Shown here: positions 11,954-24,517 of the stretch, in pieces
How positions within the stretch are numbered: position 1 is the first letter of the stretch
How the letters are laid out: each line of letters begins with the position of its first letter
Assembly (NCBI GenBank): GCA_003665825.1
Contig: QPFY01000015.1
Coordinates: 496,001-560,000, forward strand
Source of the DNA: Microbotryum silenes-acaulis
Taxonomy: Eukaryota; Basidiomycota; Microbotryomycetes; Microbotryales; Microbotryaceae
Length of the DNA: 64,000 nt
Direction of reading: 5' to 3'
Translations under genes and position numbers: made by a program
Notes under the pieces: generated by a model
The model's database searches: none
Told to the model about the DNA's origin: nothing
What the model saw: the letters and a program-made list of their open reading frames with translations, nothing else

Positions 11954-12244
11954 GCGAGTACGACTCGGACGGGCCCGCTCGCAAGATAAGTAACTTTTGT
12001 AGTGTACGATTGAAATACATGTGAGTAGAGTGTATCAGCCAGTACGAGACGGTCAACTTGCCATCGTCGGGGTAATCACTGCACTGGACGAATCCGAGCT
12101 CCGAACTCGAGTGAGGTCCAAGCTTAATCAAAAGAGTCAAAACGACAAGTCGTCGCCGTCGTCGTCGTCGGAGCGTGCGCGGTGCGGTTCCTCTGCTTTC
12201 TGCTACCTCTTACACAGCGACGAGCGAGCTTGATTCCAGCAAGA
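11954..12244. other. RIB5 3' UTR and FRS2 promoter
   Basis: Short intergenic stretch with no coding signal. A CGTCGTCGTCG run (about 12151-12173) and a pyrimidine-rich segment lie before the FRS2 ATG. Confidence 0.4.
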
Positions 12245-14490
12245 ATGGCGTCGACTACATTACCCATGCCGTCCTCGGAACTTTTGCAATCGATCGTCCT
12301 GCACGCGCTCGATGCCGAATCGCCGCTCACGGACAGTCGGGTCTTGCCGCTCTCGTTACCCGCTGCGGTCGAAGGCGCCGAGGCTTTGGTCGGCTACAAC
12401 GCTCGACCCGTCGGCGATGGCGTCGAGGAACAGAATGCGCTCAAGGCTGCGCTCGACTCGTTGGTCGCCAAGGAGGTCAGTTGAGCCCCCAGGAAGGAGA
12501 GCGGGCGAGTGACGGTGGGAACACAACGTCGAACCGATTCCCGAACCAACTGACCCCCCCCCCCTCAAACGGCATGCGCGCTCCCCAGATGATCACCTGT
12601 CAACAACTCTCGTCGGATGTGCACTTCCTGAGCCTGGAAGGAGCCTCGATCGCCGACGCCGGCTCGCACGAATACCTCGTCTGGTTCTCGCTCGACTCCA
12701 ACACCCCGCTCTCGGCCAAGGAGATCGAAGCGCGCGTCGGCAAGGACGTCGCCAAGGTCGGGCAGGGCAAGGCCATGAAGAACAAATGGGTCAAGAAACA
12801 GGGCGACGGATTCGTTAAAGCGGTCAGTCAATTGGGGCGCGAGCGAGCGAGCATAGCGACCGTTCTGGGCTCGGCTTGGCGGTGGGGATCATCATCAGAG
12901 TAGCTGAGAGTAGCGACGACTGACCCCCGGGGGCTGTCCGTTAACTCGTGCCTTCCTCTCCCTCCCGCGTTGTTGGGGAAAACTGCAGGCCGAGACGGTG
13001 CACGATGCGACAAGGGAACAGATGATTCAGATCAAGACGACCGGCACCTTGCCCGACGAGAAGGAGCTTGCCGATTTGAGGAAACGGAAACTGATTGAGA
13101 AAAAGTCAGTTCTAGCAAAGGTCTCTTGTTCCTCGCTTCAGCCCTGCATAGACTGACTCATCCTCTACCGTCATGACGCAGGAAAACGTTCTACTTCTCC
13201 ATCGACAAGGGCGTAAAGTTTGCGACCACGATCGAAAAACTCGAGACCGACTTGACCGTCGAACTGCTCAACTCGTACGTTGGGATCTTATTTGGTCGGC
13301 TTCGGCGCTGGCTAATCGATGATGGGACATCATATAAAATTGCAGCGGCGCGTGGGAAAAGTCCAACTTCAAAAAGTACAATTTCGAAGCCGAAGGCGCA
13401 CCGACGAACGGAGGTGCACTCCACCCGCTGATGAAGGTCCGAGAGGAGTTCCGAAACATATTTTTCGAGATGGGGTGCGTTCAGTCGTATAATCAGGCTT
13501 TGAGACCTATGGGAAAGCTGATCCTGTGACTTTGTGTGTCAGTTTTACCGAGATGCCGACGAACCGGTTCGTCGAATCTGGTTTCTGGAACTTTGATGCG
13601 CTCTATGTGCCTCAGCAACACCCTGCTCGTGAAGTCCAGGACACGTTCTACCTCAAAGGTGAGCAGAGATCGAGGAGTAGCCCCCCGAAAATCGGATCCC
13701 AAGAGCAGGGTGTACGAGCTCAGGTCGTCTTCTCCGTTTGTCCTGCAGACCCCGTTGCCTCGTCCGGTTTCCCTCAGGACTACTACGAACGCGTCAAGAA
13801 GACGCACGAGGTTGGAGGTTACGGATCGACAGGGTACTGCTATCCGTTTTCGAAGGAAGAGACTTCTCGCCTCGTCTTGCGTACACATACCACTTCGGTC
13901 TCGGCGGCGATGTTGTACAAGCTCGCGAACCAGCCGGGAGGGTTCAAGCCTTCGAAGCTCTTCTCGATCGACCGCGTATTCAGAAATGAAACCGTCGACG
14001 CGACACATTTGGCCGAGTTCCACCAGGTCGAAGGTGTCATCGCCGACTACAACCTTACGCTCGCCGATCTCATTGGTGAGTTGGCGCGAACGCGGTATCG
14101 GATTCTCAAGGATCGTGTACTGACCCTTTCCGACGCCCCGCCCTCTGCACAGGTTTCATGGAAGTCTTCTTCAAAAAGATGGGCGTCACGAACCTGCGCT
14201 TCAAGCCGGCTTACAACCCTTACACCGAACCTTCGCTCGAGATCTTCTCGTGGCACCAAGGTCTCAACAAATGGGTCGAGATCGGCAATTCGGGCATGTT
14301 CCGCCCTGAAATGTTGGAACCGATGGGCTTACCCGCCGACGTCAGAGTTCACGGATGGGGTTTGAGCTTGGAGCGTCCGACGATGATCAGGTACGGGATC
14401 AGCAATATTAGGGATTTGTTGGGTCACAAGGTGCCTCTGGAGATGATTGAGAAGAGTGCAGCGGTCCGGTTCTCCACTTCGCATGAGTAG
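12245..14490 (+). CDS. FRS2: Cytosolic phenylalanyl-tRNA synthetase alpha subunit
   Basis: Class II synthetase catalytic subunit that charges tRNA-Phe as an alpha2-beta2 tetramer in the cytosol. Eight exons: 12245-12475, 12589-12822, 12989-13104, 13182-13274, 13346-13474, 13543-13658, 13749-14075, 14153-14490 (527 residues; all phases close). The N-terminal winged-helix region (residues ~1-200, ending [10 protein letters not shown]) precedes the catalytic core. Visible core elements are [39 protein letters not shown], motif 2 ([12 protein letters not shown]) and motif 3 ([15 protein letters not shown]). The start ATG is the first in frame. The length is close to other eukaryotic cytosolic alpha subunits. 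The following gene is convergent. Confidence 0.95.
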
Positions 14491-14825
14491 ACTGTTTCTT
14501 TCTTGTCAGTCCTCCTAGTCTCTCTATACGGAACGATCGTCGAGACGAATAACATTCTTGAGCAATTTCACGATACTTGAATACCCTAGTTGTGGACCAT
14601 CGCGATTCGAGTGAGCTAAAGAAGAATGACGCTCTCGGTCAAAGGCCACGGGTCCTTTCGTGCTTGGCCACCGAGCATCCTCTCTACGCACGGGTACTTG
14701 CGACAAGGTACAATGCAAACGAGACGATGCTAGTTGACTGGAGAGTACAACGAGAATATTGCAAATTTCAAAGGGGATGCTATGTGCATGGATCATCTTC
14801 CATCGAGATCGTGCTCTTCGGGCGA
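14491..14825. other. Convergent 3' intergenic region
   Basis: About 335 bp between the FRS2 stop and the acyl-CoA dehydrogenase stop. No gene or RNA is recognised. Confidence 0.5.
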
Positions 14826-16792
14826 TCAGATCTGGAAATCCTTTTCGACGATCCTCGAAATGATCAACTTCTGGATCTGAGTCGTGCCTTCATAGATCTC
14901 AAAGATCTTGGCATCGCGATACAACTTCTCGACGGGGTATTCCGAGTTGAAACCGGCGCCACCGTAAACTTGGACCGCGAGATTCGCGTTCGAAACGGCG
15001 TGGTGCGACGCCAGGGCTTTGGCGACCGAAGCGTAATAGGTACACCGCGGATCGTTGTGGTCCTTGGCCGAAGCGGCTCGCCATACCATCGCGCGCGCCG
15101 ACTCGGCACCGATCGCCATCTCGGCGAGCATCTGCGCAACCGCACCATGCTTGATGATCGGTACACCGAATGTCTTGCGCTCCTGCGCGTACTTGGCAGC
15201 CTCGGCCAACGCGCGTTGGGCGAGTCCGACCGCACCAGCCGCTACGAGTGGGCGCGTGATGTCGAAGGCGCCCATGGCAATCTTGAAGCTGTGTAACGCG
15301 TGAAGCAAGCGAGCAGAGTCAGTAGATGACCTTGAACACACTAGTCACGAAGCGCCAGCCTTCCCCCCTTCAGTGCAGGATGGAGAAACAATCTGGACTA
15401 GAAGGATTTACCCGTCACCTTCCTTGCCGAGCAGATTAGCGACCGGCACCTTGACGTTCTCGAAAGCGATAGGGCGTGTGTCGGAACATCGCTGGCCCAT
15501 GTTGACCAGCTTGGAGTCGACCGTGATACCTGCGGCATCGCCATCGACGATAAAACCACTGAGCCGCCTGTGGGGCTTGGCCGAGGGGTCGGTCACGGCG
15601 AGGACGAAGTACCAGTTGGCGACGCCCCCATTCGTGATCCTGCAATCGATAAACGGCGAAGTTGAAGATCTGGTCAGCTATCGGCACGTGGTGGCAGCGA
15701 CATCTATCACGGCCATTGTACGCATCATTGAGAATGCACGCAAAAGCTTCAATCGAGGACAGTCGAGACAGCGAGCCGAAAAGCATGAACGAACCAGAGC
15801 TTAGCGCCGTTGAGGACGTAATGGTCACCTTCCTTGGTCGCACGAGTAGCGATCCCAGCGACATCGGAGCCGGCTCCTGGTTCGGTGACACCTGCATTCG
15901 ACGGACGGCGGGAAGGTGGGGGAAAGGGTTCAGTTTTTACATAGTAACAAGAGCCTCCACCCCGATGAGCCCGAGCGCAGCGCACTGTCCGTACTTCTCG
16001 AGACTCACCGTAGGCACACATGATGGGTTCCTCGGTCATGCGACCGAGATACTTGTGCTTTTGCTCTTCCGAGCCAGCGATGATGACCGGTGCTTGAGCC
16101 AGTCCATTGGCTTCCATCGCGGTTTGAATGCCGGTGCAACCGTAAGCCAATTCTTCCGACACGAGCGCCGAAGACATGACCGAAAGGCCCGGGCCACCAT
16201 ACTGAATAACGATGAAAGCCGAAGATTCATGTCAGCTCACTTCGCATACATTTTGAATGATGGGAGCTTTGCAAGATCCGTAGAGCGTCGCGAAAGCCCG
16301 GATCTTGTGGTGAAAACGTCGATGGTCCGGCCCACCATCATTATTCGGAGAAGTGACGACTGCGATGGCACGGGCCACGCACCGGGATGCGCGTGATTGG
16401 CGCAGCGGGGGCCGGACGGCTCGTTTCAAGAAGAATGTCCTGGAGCTGGCCACCATCCCGATCAAGTTCAAGAGGGAAAGATGACCTGTCTCGATGTATG
16501 ACAACGTCGAGAAGAGCTGACCTACCGCTTCGGGGATGTGCACGTTCAAAAGGCCGGCGCCGTGTGCCTTCTTGATCACGTCCCAGGGAAACTTCATCGA
16601 TCGGTCATACTCGGCCGCGACGGGGATGACCTCGTCTCGCGCGAATTGACGAGCCAGATCCCGGAATGCTTCCTGATCTTCGCTGAGTCCAAAAGTCGGC
16701 CCGCCCGCGGACACATGAGCTTCGTTGGCGAACGCTCGACGCGACTGGGATCGAATAGCCGAGACGAGCGGGCGACACGGCGAACGGAACAT
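14826..16792 (-). CDS. ACADM: Medium-chain acyl-CoA dehydrogenase, mitochondrial
   Basis: FAD enzyme of mitochondrial beta-oxidation that passes electrons to ETF. Exons on the minus strand: 16792-16526, 16201-16009, 15891-15795, 15639-15412, 15288-14826 (415 residues, close to animal MCAD). The N-terminus is Arg/Ser-rich ([20 protein letters not shown]), as expected for a mitochondrial presequence. Diagnostic blocks are [100 protein letters not shown] and the catalytic-Glu motif IYEGTTQIQ. These match MCAD better than the short- or very-long-chain classes. The first intron is about 324 nt, far longer than the others here. Budding yeast lacks the mitochondrial pathway, so this fits a filamentous or basidiomycete lineage. 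Confidence 0.94.
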
Positions 16793-17469
16793 GGTAGGCA
16801 AGCGGTCGCGCGGGCAGAGGGGCGCAAGGTGAGTGGGGAAAGTGGGCACGCTCGAGCGGTGGAAGGAAGCGACGAGGTTCTGCACTGAAAGGTAGAAGTT
16901 CCGTACAGAGGAGACTGAGTGGAGCGAAGGTATCAGGCAGACAGCGTTTCGAGCGACTGGGAGGCTGGAGCTAGTGGGACGCTGTGGGACGCTGTGGGAC
17001 GCCATCACAAGCCTGGAGCTCGGAGGCCCGGCGATCGTCGCGCGCCGTCTCGCGCCGTGGCGCGCACCTTGGGCAGACGAAATAAGGGTCAATCTTAACC
17101 GGCTTAACCGCCGATCGGATGGGCAGCCTGGGTCGGTAGCAAGTTTGCCCCGAGCTCCGTCTCTACCTCCGTCTTCGTCAACGATCTCGACTTCGCCCAA
17201 GGTGATTTCGACGATGGGCAGTCAACAGGGCCATCGGAGCATCAGGACTACGAGTATGAGGATCAAGGTGGCATGGATTCCTCCGACCACTTCAGATACT
17301 CACCCGACCCTGACCCCGACCCCGACTTACAACGCCCGACGCACCAAGAACTCGCAGAGGCAGTTCTCCCCCCACCACGCGCATCGGATCCACCTCTTCC
17401 CCCCAAACGAGACGGCTATCTCAATTCATCACGGCCGAGGCCAAACTACGCGGAAGTCAGCGCGCTTCT
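16793..17469. other. Intergenic region, ACADM promoter to CxC fragment
   Basis: About 680 bp. It includes three tandem 10-bp units at 16974-17003. From about 17145 to 17473 an open plus-strand frame encodes an acidic Asp/Pro-rich stretch (EHQDYEYEDQGG, SPDPDPDPDLQRP). This could be the displaced N-terminus of the KDZ-type protein that follows, but it ends in a stop and is out of frame with it. Confidence 0.4.
16974..17003. repeat. Three tandem 10-bp repeats
   Basis: GTGGGACGCT, GTGGGACGCT and GTGGGACGCC occur in tandem in the ACADM upstream region. Confidence 0.85.
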
Positions 17470-18202
17470 ATGATAGTACAGTATCTCGCCTTCCGCACCC
17501 GCACCCATGGCCGCCTTCGGCCACTCGTCTCGGAAGATGACGAAGACGACTTAGCTGCTCCTTCACCATGCAACTGCCAACACGAACATGTCATTACTCG
17601 CGAGGTGGTCCTATACGACGTGACTGCATGTAGGTGTAATATGAACCGCATTCGTCGCTTGCTTGATGCCCTTTGACACGCCATTGACCCGGGTATCTCG
17701 TCGTGACACGTGACTGCCTCTGCTCCACATTCTCAGTCTACCCGCTGGCAGTTACCTTCTGCGCCTCCGACCCACCTCGTGTTGCCGACGTCGAACGCTT
17801 GGCCCAACTCGGATTCATAGCATCGACCGCTGCTAGACCCGAGTCCGCCTTTTCGTTCCGACTGATTGAGTTCGCCGAAGCGTGTTGGAAAGTTAGTCCA
17901 CACGCCGTCACCGGCTACGCCGATGGCTTCGAATTGTACTTCATGCGGTGTGGGTGGGGAACTAAGCATAATCATCGGCACCCATATGTGAGTATCGATT
18001 CTGGTTCATAGTGATGGGGTGAGTGCTCGCTTATGGGTTGCCTTTCCGTTCTCGTTAGGACAAAGAAATGCGGAAGCAATTGCAGCGGGCGATGGACGAA
18101 TTTCACGCCGTCCAAACACTCGAGAGCGACATCGGAGCTGAGAGTTGCTCTCGAACGGAGTTGATCGGTCATGCACAATCATGCACGGCGGGCTCTAGCT
18201 AG
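17470..18202 (+). CDS. KDZ-transposase-type CxC domain, stand-alone fragment
   Basis: Three exons join in phase: 17470-17629, 17737-17987, 18059-18202, giving 184 residues with an ATG (17470) and a TAG stop. The product resembles the cysteine-rich CxC region at the N-terminus of fungal KDZ (Kyakuja-Dileera-Zisupton) transposases. The order is THGRLRPLV, an acidic stretch, PCNCQHEHV, VVLYDVTA|FYPLAVTFCAS, VERLAQLGFIASTAARPESA and FSFRLIEFAEACW, then a helix DKEMRKQLQRAMDEFH. The transposase catalytic domain that normally follows is absent downstream. It may be a decayed element end or a retained fragment. Intact splice signals and frame argue against advanced decay. Assignment rests on remembered family pattern, not on a search. 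Confidence 0.5.
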
Positions 18203-19223
18203 GGCCCGTCCACCGCGAACGAATGCTATCTAGTTGTTTGAGTAAACGTTTGATTTTTAGCTGAGCCAAAGGTTACATGTTGGTTGGTATGTTGCATTAC
18301 AATTTCCAGCATCAGTTAATGTGTAACTTCAGTATAAGTTAGTTGCACCCAATTGACTTCATCGTGGATCCTGAATAGCATATCTTTTAGTGCCTTAGGT
18401 GATATTTTTGTTTTATTAGCGATGAGTGTCATACAAAAGTGAAAGACCCATCTGAGCTTTGTGACGCGCTCGCGCAGGAGCTTGTCGCGGGTGCGCGAGT
18501 AGGTGCGTAGTCTTACTCTTCGGCTTGATAGTTTGTTTTTCATGCGTCTGGTTCTTGTGATATCACCTCAATGTAGATGTCTACTTCGATCTGCTGACAG
18601 CTGTGACCTGTCTGGCAGTGTCACGAAATTAGGAGGCCTCACGTCACGTCATCGGCGCAGATGCGATGTTCGAGCTCGAGTTCAAAAAGAGGGGTCTCAT
18701 TGACCCGATGCCAAGCTGCCAAGCTGGTGCAAAAGTGGGATCTACTAATGCTGCTACCTCGACATGTTTTCTCTGTCACTGCTTGATTAACTTGGCTGCA
18801 TGAGCTTCATGTAGACGTCTTCGACAATAGCCTTTCCTTCCGTGGTTTATTTCAAATTCTTCTGCCTCTGTAAAGCATCGGCCTAGCAAGGAGAATGAGT
18901 CGAACCAGGAACAAATCTGCTCAGGATGACCGCACAGGCTGCTGGATTTAGAACATCGGCACCAGCAGTGACTGTGACTAGTGACGGAGACTCGGTCATG
19001 TCAGCCGGCCGGATCCCGGAGCCGGCCCGCGACGCTGGCACACGCTGTCACGCTCTGTCACGCGCTGGCAGAGAGGGGCAGAGGTCGAGGAGGGCCTAGG
19101 AGGGCAGAGGCTGGCAGCAGCTCACAGTAGCGCTCGCTCGTCCACTCTGTGTGCACTCTCGCCTACCCTCGCTTGCCCGCGCCCGTCAGGTCATCATTCA
19201 CCCGATCGACTACTGCCGTATTG
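18203..19223. other. AT-richer intergenic region upstream of ROM2
   Basis: About 1 kb. 18220-18620 is noticeably AT-richer than the surroundings. A minus-strand frame (18543-18316, about 75 codons) has no recognisable product. 19020-19075 holds imperfect repeats of a CACGCTG(G/T)CA-like unit. The ROM2 promoter is presumably at the right end. Confidence 0.45.
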
Positions 19224-22200
19224 ATGAGTTGGGGTCACCGCCCTCCGGCGGGGTCGGCCTACGACCCGAGACAGAACGCCTTTTCCGAGATATTCTCTCG
19301 ACCTGGACCAGCGACGATGGCATCATCCGCGGGATACGGACAGCAGCAGCAGCAGCAGCAGCAGCAACACCACCACCAGCCGGCGTCGTCGGCCTTGCCG
19401 GCCTCGCCTGCGTCGATTGCCTCGTCGTCGTCGTCGTCGTCCCCGTATTACTATCCGGCCACGCATGACGACTTTGGATCGCCCATTGCGCCCTCATCAC
19501 CGTTCTATGGAGCCTCGACGCATGCGTACCCTGCAGCACCTCTGCCGCCGCCCGGGGCCGCCGCCACGCGTCGATCGATGGGAGGAGCTGGCTCAGCACC
19601 AGCACCTGCGACTGGCCTCGCAAACCGATCGAGCGTGATCAACCCCGTGTATGCCACTCCGTCGACCTCGGCACTCCCTCCCGCGTCCTCAGTGCCAGTG
19701 CGACCGACTCCCCAGTACCCTGGCACCTCTTCCGAGCTGCTGACGGGCTATTCGCATGCTCACCCACATCACCAGCACCCGCACGTCGTTCTCGATTCAT
19801 CGAGGAATGGGTCGTACTACCAAGGCGCCGGGCCCAACTTCGCGTCAAACGTAGAGTCCCACAATGGTTGGCTGCATCGTCCTCAGTCGATCGCATCCTT
19901 GCACTCCAATTCCTATGGATCGGTCTCCCTAGACACGCGGGGCAGCGCTCCGTCTCCGTCCCCGAGCCTACACGGATCCAGCGCCAATTCAATACGGTCC
20001 GGATACAGCGTGGGGCGTCCTATCCCTCAGGTATCTGGACCGACAACGGCTTCTACGAGTGCCTATGATCTCTCGACAGTGCGAAGAAGCCAGCTGTCGT
20101 ATGCTCCCCCCGCCGCGGGCATTGGCCCTCGTCGTCTCTCGTCGGGCCCGTCCGTTTCGGACTACCTCCCGACGGCCACGCCCCTCACACCCCCCGCGGG
20201 CTACGGGAACGGGGTATTCTCAGCTGCCCCCCGTCTACCTGCCATCGTGCAGGACGACTTTGTCGGGTTCGACGCGTCGAGGGCGTATGGAGAAGGTGGG
20301 GGCCAAACACCCACAGCCGATCTTCCCGGCTTGGTCAGCAGTGAAGAGCTGGGTGCTGAAGGAAGTCGGTCGAGCATGTACTACCAGGGCGACCGACAAT
20401 CGCCGGTGTCAACTCTCGATTCTGCCCACACTTACGACGACGACGAACCTTTCGGCACGCCGTCCGCTCACCCCTCGAATTACTGTGAGTCTGCTGCGCC
20501 CGCCCGTGAACCATCTTTTTAGTCCTATACTGACAAAATCAAGGCCCTCTCCTCTTGCAGCCACCTACGAATCTAGCGTATACAACGGCTCGACTGTAGA
20601 ATACTCTCGACGAAGCTCAAGCGAAAGCGACCGTATTTCAATGCACTACGGGCAAGCCTCCGACGGGCGATCGCCAGGCCCAGCCCAATTCGGACCCTCG
20701 CACAAAGCTCCCGATCAGCTGTATCTCGGGACCAATGAGGCAGCTCATCACCCTGCTGCCCCCTTGAACCCCCGACGATCCTCAGAATCGATGCGCATGA
20801 CGCCCCTTTTGCCCAAGGTAGATCCCCACCCGGGTAGACCCCGCTCTCTTTCAGGAGAGGGCCCTGGTGTGCGCCGCTCCGAGCCGGCGAACCCGCACAC
20901 GCGGCCTTCATCGATGTTCAGCATGCAAAGCGCCCAAGACTTTGCTCCAAGGCGGGCTCCTGTGGTCTACCCAGCGCTGTTGTCGAGAGTGGCAGAAGCC
21001 TTCAAAGCGCGCATCACCCTCAGCGAGCGCGTCAAGGACGGTCTCGTCTACCCGGCCGCGTTCGATGGCCGGGACGCGGTGGACAAGATCGCGTACATCA
21101 TTCGGACGTCCGATCGCAATCTGGCCCTCTTGTTGGGACGAGCGCTGGATGCCCAAAAGTTTTTCCACGACGTCACTTACGACCACCGCTTGCGAGACTC
21201 GCCCCTCGAGCTGTACCAATTCCGCGAACGACTGGCCCTCCCTTTCATCAAACCCGATGACCTAGTGTTGCAGTTCGACGGCCAGTCACCCGTATCGAGG
21301 CCGGGCTCGATCGCCGAAACGACCGCTTCGAACGAAGAGAGCGTGCCATCTGGCGTCTTCACCTTGCTCACGGACTGTTACTCGCCGACCTGTACCAGAG
21401 ACCGACTATGCTACAGTATAGCTTGCCCGCGACGCCTTGAACAGCAGGCTCGATTGAACTTGAAGATCAAGCCAGGCCTCCAGCGCAGCGTGAGCTCGGA
21501 GAGTCTCGGGGACCTGAGGGTACGTCATCCTATAGCGGACATGATGGCAACGGCCGGCTGCGGTAACCACTGACCATTGCACTACGACATCACCAGGAGC
21601 CTGGGTCGCTGTGGATTCACTCCGTGTCGCAAGAGGTGGCCGATGCGACGTCCGACACCGAGAAGAAGAGGCAAGAAGCTCTCAATGAAGTCTTCTACAC
21701 CGAACGGGACTTTGTGCGAGATCTCGAGTATCTGCGAGACGTGAGAGAGCTTTCCCGTCTTCATTGTGATGTATCCGATTCAGTACCCCCAAGCCAAATC
21801 ACTCATTCTTGATGGTCGTCCATTATTCATCCTTACACAGAAATGGATCAAGCCGCTGAGAACGCAAAATATCATTCCCGAAGGTCGACGAGAAGAATTC
21901 GTCACCCAAGTGTTTTGGAACGTGCTCGAGATCCACTCTGTTTCTGTGCGGCTGGCCGAGTTGCTCAGCAAACGACAGAAGCAAGCCGAGATCGTGCACC
22001 ACGTTGGCGACATCTTTCTCGAGCTGGTACCACACTTTGGGCCGTTCGTCAAGTATGGGGCGCACCAGCTCTACGGCAAGTACGAATTCGAGAAGGAGAA
22101 GGGTTCCAATCCTGCGTTTGCCAGATTCGTCGACGTGAGTGAATACTCTTGACTCCGCGCTCCCTGCCCTCCTTTGGTCCGCTTCGGTGCCGACGAATAC

Positions 22201-24517
22201 GCTTGCATGATGTGATCACAGGAAACGGAGCGTTTGCCCGAATCTCGCAAGCTCGAGCTGAATGCGTACCTCACCAAGCCGACGACTCGCCTTGCCCGGT
22301 ACCCCCTGCTTTTGGAAGCGTGCCTCAAGCACACGCCCGAAGATAATCCTGACAAGGTCAATCTCCCCAAAGTCGTCAAGCTGGTACGCGAATTTTTAGG
22401 AAAGGTCAACGTCGAATCGGGCAAGAGTGAGAACCGATTCAACTTGGCCCAGTTGGACCAGCAGCTCGTGTTCAAGCACGGGGAAGCCGTCGATCTTCGC
22501 CTACGGGACGAGGATCGAGAACTAATCTTCAAGGGGCCTCTCAAGAAACGCGGTGGAACGCAGAGCGACAGCGCCGAACTGCAAGTGTTCCTCTTCGACC
22601 ACGCCATTTTGATGGTGAAACAGAAGAGTAAGAATGAGCAGTACAAGGTCTACCGCAAGCCCATCCCACTTGAGCTCCTTGTCGTGGCTCCGATTGACGA
22701 TTCGGCCTCGGGTCGCACTGGCGCTGTGCGACCCAAGTCCTTGATGGCAAGAGGCACGAGCACAAAATACCCTTCGCAACCACCACCCGGCGTTGAAAAG
22801 AACACCAAACAAGGTTTCGCCATGACGTTCATTCATCTGGGGAGACGAGGGTATCAGATCACGGTTTGGGCAGCTTCGTGGGCGGGGCGGAAAAAGTGGC
22901 TGGAGAAGATCGAAGCAAGGCAGAACGAACTCAAAGACCGCAGCCTCGTGTTCGAGACGTTGCCATTGACCTCGGGATACTTCGTTGGCACAAATCGACT
23001 GATCTGTGCCGCACCTTTCGGTACGCCTTTGGATTTGCATGGTCCTACCTGCTCTTGCATGCCCGCTTTGCTGACCACGTAGTGTCATCGCATGCTGCTC
23101 CAACGCAGACAACGGCAACCGGATGGTCTATGGGACAGATAACGGTGTTTACCTTTCCGATCTTCGAGACGTGAACAAAGCTCCCCTCAAAGTCATCTCC
23201 GTCCCGAACGTCACTCAGCTCGACGTCTTGGAGGAGCAGGGCATCCTCATTGTACTGGCAGGTAAGTCACTGCGCTTCGAGACACCTTCCCCACAAATTG
23301 GACCGCCCCCAAACGGCTGAACTCTTGATGTCGCGTGTCCCATAGACAAAGCTGTTCAAACGTTTTTTGTCGATCACCTCGACCCGGGCGATGCGATCGG
23401 TGCAGCCAAACGCGCCCGCAAGATCTCCTCGCACGCCACTTTCTTCAAGGCCGGGCAGTGCTTGGGACGGACTTTGGTTTGCGTGGTCAAATCGGGCTCG
23501 GTCTCGAGTACGATCAAGACCCTCGAACCCATTGACCAGGTCCGGGGCAAGAAACAGCCGGCGCTACGCAAGTTCCTGCAAGGCAGCAACGAGTCCCTGA
23601 GGGTCTTCAAGGTGAGACCATGGAAAGATGACCATCTGTGCAATCGCCGCGGTGGGTGCTCACAGGCCTCTGTCTTTTGCTGTTCAGGAGTTCTATATAC
23701 CCAACGAGTCATCATCGGTCCATTTCCTCAAGTCAAAGCTCTGCGTTGGCTGCACTAAGGGCTTCGAGATTGTCGATCTGGAAACTCTCGATACGCAGGG
23801 TCTGCTCGACCCCGCGGATTCTTCCCTGGACTTTGTGCAGAAAAGGGAGATGGCTCGCCCGATCGCTATTTACCGAATCGACGGGGAGTTCCTGCTTTGC
23901 TATGACGGTGCGTTGACGGATCGAGATGCCCCACAACCCCTGAGGCAGGGACTAACTCTCTTTCCTCGGTCTGCATGGTCGCAAAAGAGTTTGCATTCTA
24001 CGTCAACAAAAACGGTTGGCGCGCAAAGTCGAATTGGATCATCCAGTGGGAAGGATTTCCCACACACTTCGGTAGGTCGCAACCGAAGCCCCGATGTCAC
24101 ACCCTGGAAGCTGACCCCCACGGTCGTGAACGCAATCCCTGTGCCAGCTCTTCACTACCCTTATGTGCTCGCCTTCGAGCCGACGTTTATTGAGGTCCGT
24201 CACGTCGAGAGCGGTGCACTCATGCAAATTATTCCGGGAAACAACATTCGCTGCCTCTATGCCGAAACGCCGCCCTCGCTCTCGAGCAACTCAGCCTACT
24301 ACCCGCCGGTCAAAAATTCCTTTGGCTATGGGCGATACACTGCAACAGGGCCACCATCTCGGAATGAGAGTGAGTACGATAAGCTGAGCCCTGAGGTCCG
24401 CTCACGAGGCGGGCCTGTTTCCTGATGTCCTCTTTGCTGAATTGAACCGGGCGTCCACTTGCCGCAGTGATTGTTGCCGATGGAGACCGTGCCTTCTCGC
24501 TTCAGTTCACCGGCTGA
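19224..24517 (+). CDS. ROM2: Rho1 guanine nucleotide exchange factor, Rom1/Rom2 type
   Basis: Activates Rho1 in the cell-wall-integrity and actin pathway at the cell cortex. Eleven exons: 19224-20484, 20561-21519, 21597-21740, 21841-22134, 22222-23020, 23109-23261, 23346-23611, 23688-23907, 23988-24071, 24148-24369, 24468-24517 (1483 residues; phases close). Domain order: a disordered Ser/Pro/Gln-rich N-terminus of ~580 residues with a polyQ tract; DEP (AFDGRDAVDKIAYIIRTSDR); the fungal motif ECYSPTC-like (TDCYSPTCTRDRLCYSIACP); DH (RQEALNEVFYTERDFVRDLE... YLTKPTTRLARYPLLLEA); PH (KGPLKKRGG... FLFDHAILMV); and a C-terminal citron-homology (CNH) domain (VYGTDNGVYLSDLR to IPGNNIRCLYAE). Length and architecture are those of Rom2 orthologues. 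The start is the first in-frame ATG. Confidence 0.95.

Noticed and set aside
18316..18543. 75-codon minus frame in AT-richer DNA
   Set aside because: No ATG-supported context, domain or splice support. Kept only as part of the intergenic description.
18880..18960. B-box-like GGTTCGACTC on the minus strand, possible tRNA
   Set aside because: No matching A box, acceptor pairing or anticodon arm could be folded around it.
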